Positions 8,801 to 11,117 of a stretch of 11,117 nt of DNA are shown piece after piece. The notes beneath the pieces are model-generated. The model did no database searches. It saw only the letters and a program-made list of their open reading frames with translations, and was not told the DNA's origin. The position numbers and the translations under genes were made by a program. Positions within the stretch are counted from its first letter, which is position 1. Every line of letters begins with the position of its first letter. The stretch comes from Ichthyophonus hoferi (lineage: Eukaryota > Opisthokonta > Ichthyosporea > Ichthyophonida > Ichthyophonidae), in assembly GCA_002751075.1 (NCBI GenBank), contig NAOQ01000221.1, positions 95,754 through 106,870 on the forward strand. Reading direction: 5' to 3'.

Positions 8801-9171
8801 GATGATGTGTACATATGATATAATTGATATAATATAGCTTTTATGTGAGTTAATGCAGTTTTCTTTTTTGGTTGTTTTATTGTTAGTATTGTGCTAGCTT
8901 TGCTATATTTTTAGTTGTAGTATCATTCTATTTTTTTTTTTCAGTATATTTCTATTTTTACTATATAGTTATTAATAACCTTATAGTCAAACCGTCAGAC
9001 TATACTAAGTACCTTATCCTACCTAATCTTATCTTACTATATAACTTGGAAACATACACCCTTACATGTGGTTTATTCATTCATTTATTAGATAATCAAG
9101 GTAATATAAATAGGCAGCACGTGGTATAATCAAGCCATATATGGATAATGAGAGGCGTGTATATACTTACC

Positions 9172-9202
<31 letters not shown>

Positions 9203-10970
9203 TTCATTAATTAGATCATTAAGTTAATGTAAATAGGTACCACATGATATAATTAAGCCATATTTGGCTGATGAGAGGTGTGTATATACTTACCATATAC
9301 ATATAATTAATCCAAATACTATATTTCTCTCCCTCTCCCTCTCCTTCCTTGTTCTCTCCCTGTGCAGCCATAGGGGGTCATATATTGGATGCAAGTCAGG
9401 CAGGTAACCTATCTATGGTAATAGATATAAGTGGGTTATTTGGTGGCATAGCTGCAGGTATTGCTTCGGACTATACAGGGGCAAGCGCTTCCGTGACAGG
9501 TAGAGAGATTTCCTAATTAGGTTATATTAGGATGGTTATGATTGGTTGGCATATTATACATATATCCTTAGTTACACATTGTTGTGTATGTATGGGTGTA
9601 TGTATGTATGTATTATTTTATATTCTATTTATGGATCGTATACCCTTATATTATGTATTACATCATCTCATATTACATCCTACCCTATACTATTCTATCC
9701 CATCATATCATATCCTACTCTATACTATCCTGTCCTACCCTATCTTACCTTATTCCATCCTATATTATCCTACCTTATCCTATCACTTACCCTCTATCCT
9801 CCCTGTTGCTATAGCAACCATGGGTGCCCTCAGCGTACCCTTCCTTTGGCTCTATAGGTTCTGTGGTAGCGAGTCACTACTACTTAACATTGTCATTCTA
9901 TTGGCTATTGGGTTTTTAACCAATGGGCCTTATGCGTTAGTCTCTACTATTGTGGCGGCTGATCTAGGAAGTAAGTGTTAAATTGATGATTATGGTAATT
10001 AATTAGTACTAACTGACTTATTAATAAATTAATCAATGATTGACGTTTACCTCTACTATCGTTGCTGCAGATGTGAGAAGTAAGTGTTGGGACTATCTTG
10101 TAGCATATTAGGTGCTCAGGCTAATTAATTAGCGCCAATTTGCTCAGTAATGAACACTAATAGACTTGGTAATTAACTTTAATTAATTATTAATTAACAG
10201 TAAATGAGTTATTAAGGAATTAATTATTGTACATATGTTATTTTATTGCACCCACGTCTTTACCTTTCAAATCGTTTAAATAAAAATTCCCATAATTTAA
10301 CAGTTACAGAAGAATTATTGGGGCTGTATTGTTCCTTCGATTCACTTACTATTCTGTTATAATAGGCATTATTTAGCATTAATCAGCCCACTAATCAAGT
10401 AACTAATTAATCCACTATAAGCTAATAGGCTATTAATTAATTAGTAGCATAAATATCATTTTCTACGTTATTTTCTTTGCCAATATAACTTATACCTACA
10501 GATATAATAAAGGTTATATATATATATATGTAGTCGTATACTTCTATTATAGCCTGACATGTACTTATATTAATAATAATAATGATAACAGCAACACCAC
10601 CACATTACTCCTACCACTGCCACCAACAATATTTGTTGTGGTTATTATCTCACTGTATTGCACCTATTGTCTCACTGTGTTGCAGTTATTATCTGATTTT
10701 TTTGTAGTTATTATCTCACTGTGTTGTAGTTATTATCTCGCTGTATTGTAGTTATTCTATGTATATACATACATATGCACCATCTTCTCCCTCCCTCCTC
10801 CTCCCTTATATATAATAGCATATAGAGGATATCAGGCTAAATGACCCTTTCCGTGTATATTAGTGGTACTGACCACCTTGCCCTTTCCCAATCAGCTCAC
10901 CACTCCCTCCATGGTAATGCCAAAGCATTGGCTACTGTAACAGGGATTATTGATGGCGTGGGATCATTAG
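5624..10970 (+). CDS. SLC37-family sugar-phosphate/phosphate antiporter, ten exons, 3' end outside window
   Basis: Exons: 5624-5866, 6207-6359, 6693-6802, 7254-7348, 7651-7736, 8096-8162, 8493-8735, 9368-9499, 9815-9970, 10896-10970. Junction phases agree throughout and give 453 codons plus one base; the family is about 500-530 residues, so only helix 12 and the tail should be missing. ATG 5624 is chosen for its A at -3 and position; ATG 5648 is possible. The product is an MFS protein of the organophosphate:phosphate antiporter branch, by recalled similarity to animal SLC37A1/A2. Evidence: HMARKP at the end of helix 1 (Arg50, equivalent to the phosphate-binding Arg of GlpT), GNLADRVNMR motif-A loop (106-115), WFGKSQRG..WNSH (171-187), PEDVD (233-237), IPGVMEFSLC..YWLPYY (301-328) and NGPYAL (about 410). 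Known relatives exchange glucose-6-phosphate or glycerol-3-phosphate for phosphate in the ER membrane; substrate here is inferred. Confidence 0.93.
5945..6000. repeat. Degenerate TATAA pentamer repeat in intron 1
   Basis: ATATAATATAATATAA and similar five-base units fill the early part of intron 1 (5867-6206). The rest of the intron is AT-rich with nothing else recognised. Confidence 0.7.
6207..6359 (+). CDS. SLC37 exon 2 (residues 82-132)
   Basis: Follows the acceptor ATACAG and ends in CAG before GTATGT. It encodes the end of the first luminal loop, helix 2 (VDTAYLLAYALGMFATG), the GNLADRVNMR motif-A loop and helix 3. The phase is 0 at both ends, so skipping it would keep the frame. Its 3' part is duplicated in the following intron. 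Confidence 0.93.
6291..6480 (+). repeat. Tandem duplication over the exon 2 donor, copy 1
   Basis: Source copy: the last 69 bases of exon 2, its GTATGT donor, an expanded (GTAT)n stretch (6360-6422) and the block GTATGTACCATG, ATAATAATATATACAT ending at 6480. The same order recurs at 6484-6600 without the expansion. Confidence 0.85.
6484..6600 (+). pseudogene. Partial copy of exon 2 with its donor (exon relic)
   Basis: Positions 6498-6554 match the last 57 bases of exon 2 (6303-6359) at 52 of 57 positions and end in the same GCATTACAG before GTATGT. The relic reads MRYFLTFGLLGTAIYVALQ against MRYFLTFGMLGTATCVALQ. Two of the five differences are silent. Upstream the match continues to GAT..GTGTTA.T with two extra bases that shift the frame, and no good acceptor is seen. 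The copied part continues into the intron (GTATGTACCAT...ATAATATATACAT). It cannot replace exon 2 because it lacks the first half. Confidence 0.85.
6693..6802 (+). CDS. SLC37 exon 3 (residues 133-169)
   Basis: Starts after TTTTCCAG and encodes GMSYFWHIHYLSYY and helix 4, with GFFQSIGWPVVLCIV matching the family block around TGWPSVV. The donor GTATAA at 6803 leaves phase 2, which joins exon 4 to give CIV-S-HWFGK. The alternative donor GTAAGG at 6798 looks stronger but does not fit exon 4's phase. Confidence 0.9.
6815..7000. repeat. TATAA pentamer array in intron 3
   Basis: About 35 units of ATAAT with interspersed AAACATAGT variants, forming a higher-order pattern near 6885-6925. A pentanucleotide microsatellite; no coding content on either strand. 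Confidence 0.9.
7066..7102 (+). repeat. Inactive copy of the exon 4 acceptor region
   Basis: ATTTTAATTGATTTTAAATC then TTTGCAATCATTG parallels ATTTTAATTGATTTTAAA and AAATCTTTGTAGTCATTGG just before and at the start of exon 4 (7213-7260), which has about ten extra bases inside. Where the real site has TAG, this copy has CAA, so it cannot act as a splice acceptor. Confidence 0.6.
7254..7348 (+). CDS. SLC37 exon 4 (residues 169-201)
   Basis: Starts after TTTGTAG. It encodes HWFGKSQRGLIMGAWNSH and helix 5 (AFLGNIIGAALAS), the most strongly conserved segment of SLC37A1-A3 proteins. Donor GTACAC, phase 1. Confidence 0.94.
7651..7736 (+). CDS. SLC37 exon 5 (residues 201-229)
   Basis: Acceptor CATATAG, donor GTAAGG. 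It encodes PWGWGWAFILP and helix 6 (AIVIAILAIFVFLFQ). It joins exon 4 by a split Ala codon and ends in phase 0. Confidence 0.92.
7737..8095. other. Intron 5, AT-rich with short T and TA runs
   Basis: Contains a short TATATATATATG run near 7880, TTATA units near 7922-7945 and a T tract before the acceptor of exon 6. No other feature is seen. Confidence 0.5.
8096..8162 (+). CDS. SLC37 exon 6 (residues 230-252)
   Basis: Small exon starting after AATTAG with VSDPEDVDM, matching the PEDVD motif after helix 6 in SLC37A1/A2. It then runs into the acidic start of the large cytosolic loop (TLGDDKVYLFIEP). The donor GTTAGT at 8163 leaves phase 1, which exon 7 requires. An earlier GTATAT at 8141 would not fit. 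Confidence 0.87.
8240..8280. repeat. ACACAATACA decamer/pentamer repeat in intron 6
   Basis: Units of AATACAACAC repeat about four times, again with an underlying five-base period. The rest of intron 6 (8163-8492) is AT-rich without other structure. Confidence 0.7.
8493..8735 (+). CDS. SLC37 exon 7 (residues 252-333)
   Basis: Acceptor AATTAG, donor GTATGT, phase 1 at both junctions. The first ~40 codons are the variable central loop, rich in Ser, Thr and Lys (AFKKPTATSSSLGLSG). Then IGFLQAWSIPGVMEFSLC and helix 7 (LFCSKCINAIFFYWLPYYF) match the family closely, including a Lys (315) in the helix. Confidence 0.94.
9076..9303. repeat. Tandem duplication, period 123, in intron 7
   Basis: TTCATTCATT(T/A)ATTAGAT begins at 9076 and again at 9199. 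Each copy continues with AATATAAATAGG/AATGTAAATAGG, AAGCCATAT, GATGAGAGG-type and TGTATATACTTACCATATA sequence. The two copies are clearly diverged and are separated by a (TA)n run at 9172-9199. Confidence 0.85.
9172..9199. repeat. (TA)n dinucleotide run
   Basis: About 13 TA units lying between the two copies of the 123-base duplication in intron 7. Confidence 0.9.
9368..9499 (+). CDS. SLC37 exon 8 (residues 333-377)
   Basis: Preceded by an exceptionally strong CT-rich tract (9326-9361) and GTGCAG. It encodes AGNLSMVIDISGLFGGIAAG and ASDYTG, corresponding to helix 8 and the second motif-A-like loop of the C-terminal half. Phase 1 at both ends, donor GTAGAG. Confidence 0.93.
9660..9795. repeat. 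Degenerate TATCC/CTATA pentamer tract in intron 8
   Basis: Pyrimidine-rich five-base units (CCTAT, CCTAC, TATCC) fill the second half of intron 8 up to the exon 9 acceptor at 9814. They may serve as the polypyrimidine tract. They share the five-base period with the TATAA arrays of introns 1 and 3. Confidence 0.75.
9815..9970 (+). CDS. SLC37 exon 9 (residues 377-429)
   Basis: Acceptor GCTATAG, donor GTAAGT, phase 1 at both ends. It encodes helix 9 (TMGALSVPFLWLYRF) and helix 10 (SLLLNIVILLAIGFL), then TNGPYALVSTIVAADLG, the conserved end of helix 10 and the following loop. Its last ~50 bases are copied downstream at 10031-10079. Confidence 0.94.
10031..10089 (+). pseudogene. Partial copy of the exon 9 3' end with its donor (exon relic)
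   Basis: TCTACTATCGTTGCTGCAGA then TGTGAGAA before GTAAGTGTT matches the end of exon 9 and its donor (9943-9979). The relic reads STIVAADVR where the exon reads STIVAADLG. The first four base differences are silent third-position changes; the remaining three change Leu to Val and Gly to Arg. A weaker match (CAATG, TG.CGTT) runs upstream towards the NGPYAL codons with about four bases missing. The donor GTAAGT is intact, and a pyrimidine-rich stretch ending GCTGCAG lies inside. Confidence 0.8.
10570..10631. repeat. Trinucleotide-rich stretch in intron 9
   Basis: ATAATAATAATGATAACAGC followed by CAACACCACCACATT-type triplets. A short impure triplet repeat with no coding sign. Confidence 0.55.
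10641..10756 (+). repeat. 22-base minisatellite in intron 9
   Basis: Five units of GTTATTATCTCACTGTRTTG plus YA, beginning at 10641, 10663, 10685, 10707 and 10729, then a partial GTTATT. Unit 3 is the most changed. Four unit junctions create TTGCAG or TTGTAG, which resemble splice acceptors upstream of exon 10. Confidence 0.88.
10896..10970 (+). CDS. SLC37 exon 10 (residues 429-454, last exon in window)
   Basis: Acceptor CAATCAG, donor GTAAGT. It encodes THHSLHGNAKALATVTGIID and GVGSL, matching the family block SLKGNAKALSTVTAIIDGTGS in two parts. It ends in phase 1, so at least one more exon with helix 12 and the cytosolic tail must follow outside the window. Confidence 0.94.
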
Positions 10971-11046
10971 GTAAGTTCCAACAATAAGGGATCGTATAGG
11001 GCACGTATTATATATATTGGTGATATTGGTGGTCTGTTGTGGTTGC

Positions 11047-11117
11047 TATTACTATTACTATTACCATTACTATTACTATTACTATTACCATTACTATTAC
11101 TATTTCTATTACCATTA
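11047..11117 (+). repeat. ATTACT hexamer microsatellite in intron 10
   Basis: About twelve units of ATTACT with ATTACC variants at regular intervals, running to the window edge. Confidence 0.9.

Noticed and set aside
9546-9814. Open frames on the + strand through intron 8
   Set aside because: They arise from the TATCC pentamer tract. One of them merges into exon 9, but only the part after 9814 matches the SLC37 family.
10503-10530. Tandem GTTATATATATATATATG as a regulatory element
   Set aside because: A short TA run, common in this window, with nothing positional to support a role.

Overview
The window is eukaryotic nuclear DNA. It is AT-rich, carries spliced coding sequence with GT-AG introns, and is full of short tandem repeats. 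The one clear gene is an SLC37-type sugar-phosphate/phosphate antiporter on the + strand, closest by recalled family sequence to animal SLC37A1/SLC37A2. Short introns (about 300-630 bases, one of 925), pentanucleotide intronic repeats and AT-rich flanks would suit an early-branching animal such as a sponge, but the species cannot be read from the sequence.

Layout. Positions 1-5500 hold no intact recognisable gene. This part is a mosaic of old, diverged direct repeats: blocks near 9-45, 341, 844, 959, 1203 and 1264-1677 recur in the same order near 3108-3145, 3280, 3397, 3552, 3766 and 3856-4260, and the first block appears a third time near 4900. Inside it are a coding-like segment ending in a 29-A run (358-780), two decayed copies of one unrecognised coding segment (1264-1677 and 3856-4260), a short exon-like ORF with one membrane helix (1975-2166) and a 57-codon ATG-to-stop ORF (4524-4697). 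Around 5498-5560 there is a perfect 20-base palindrome running into a TATAAAG box, about 100 bases before the SLC37 start codon.

From 5624 to 10970 ten exons of the SLC37 gene can be placed with consistent reading phase at every junction. Together they encode 453 full codons plus one base, through about transmembrane helix 11. The last ~50-60 residues lie beyond the window. The predicted protein has the features of the organophosphate:phosphate antiporter branch of the major facilitator superfamily: an RK pair at the end of helix 1, a motif-A-like loop, the WFGKSQRG...WNSH block, the PEDVD motif and an IPGVMEFSLC...YWLP helix 7. It would exchange phosphorylated sugar or glycerol-3-phosphate for phosphate, probably in the ER membrane.

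The most interesting structure is in the introns. Parts of the gene's own exon-intron borders have been copied locally: the 3' half of exon 2 with its donor (6484-6600), the 3' end of exon 9 with its donor (10031-10089), and the acceptor region of exon 4 (7066-7102). The exon 9 copy differs from the original first at silent third positions, and it leaves a consensus-flanked, frame-preserving 9-base potential microexon. No new defence, mobile or regulatory system could be identified.
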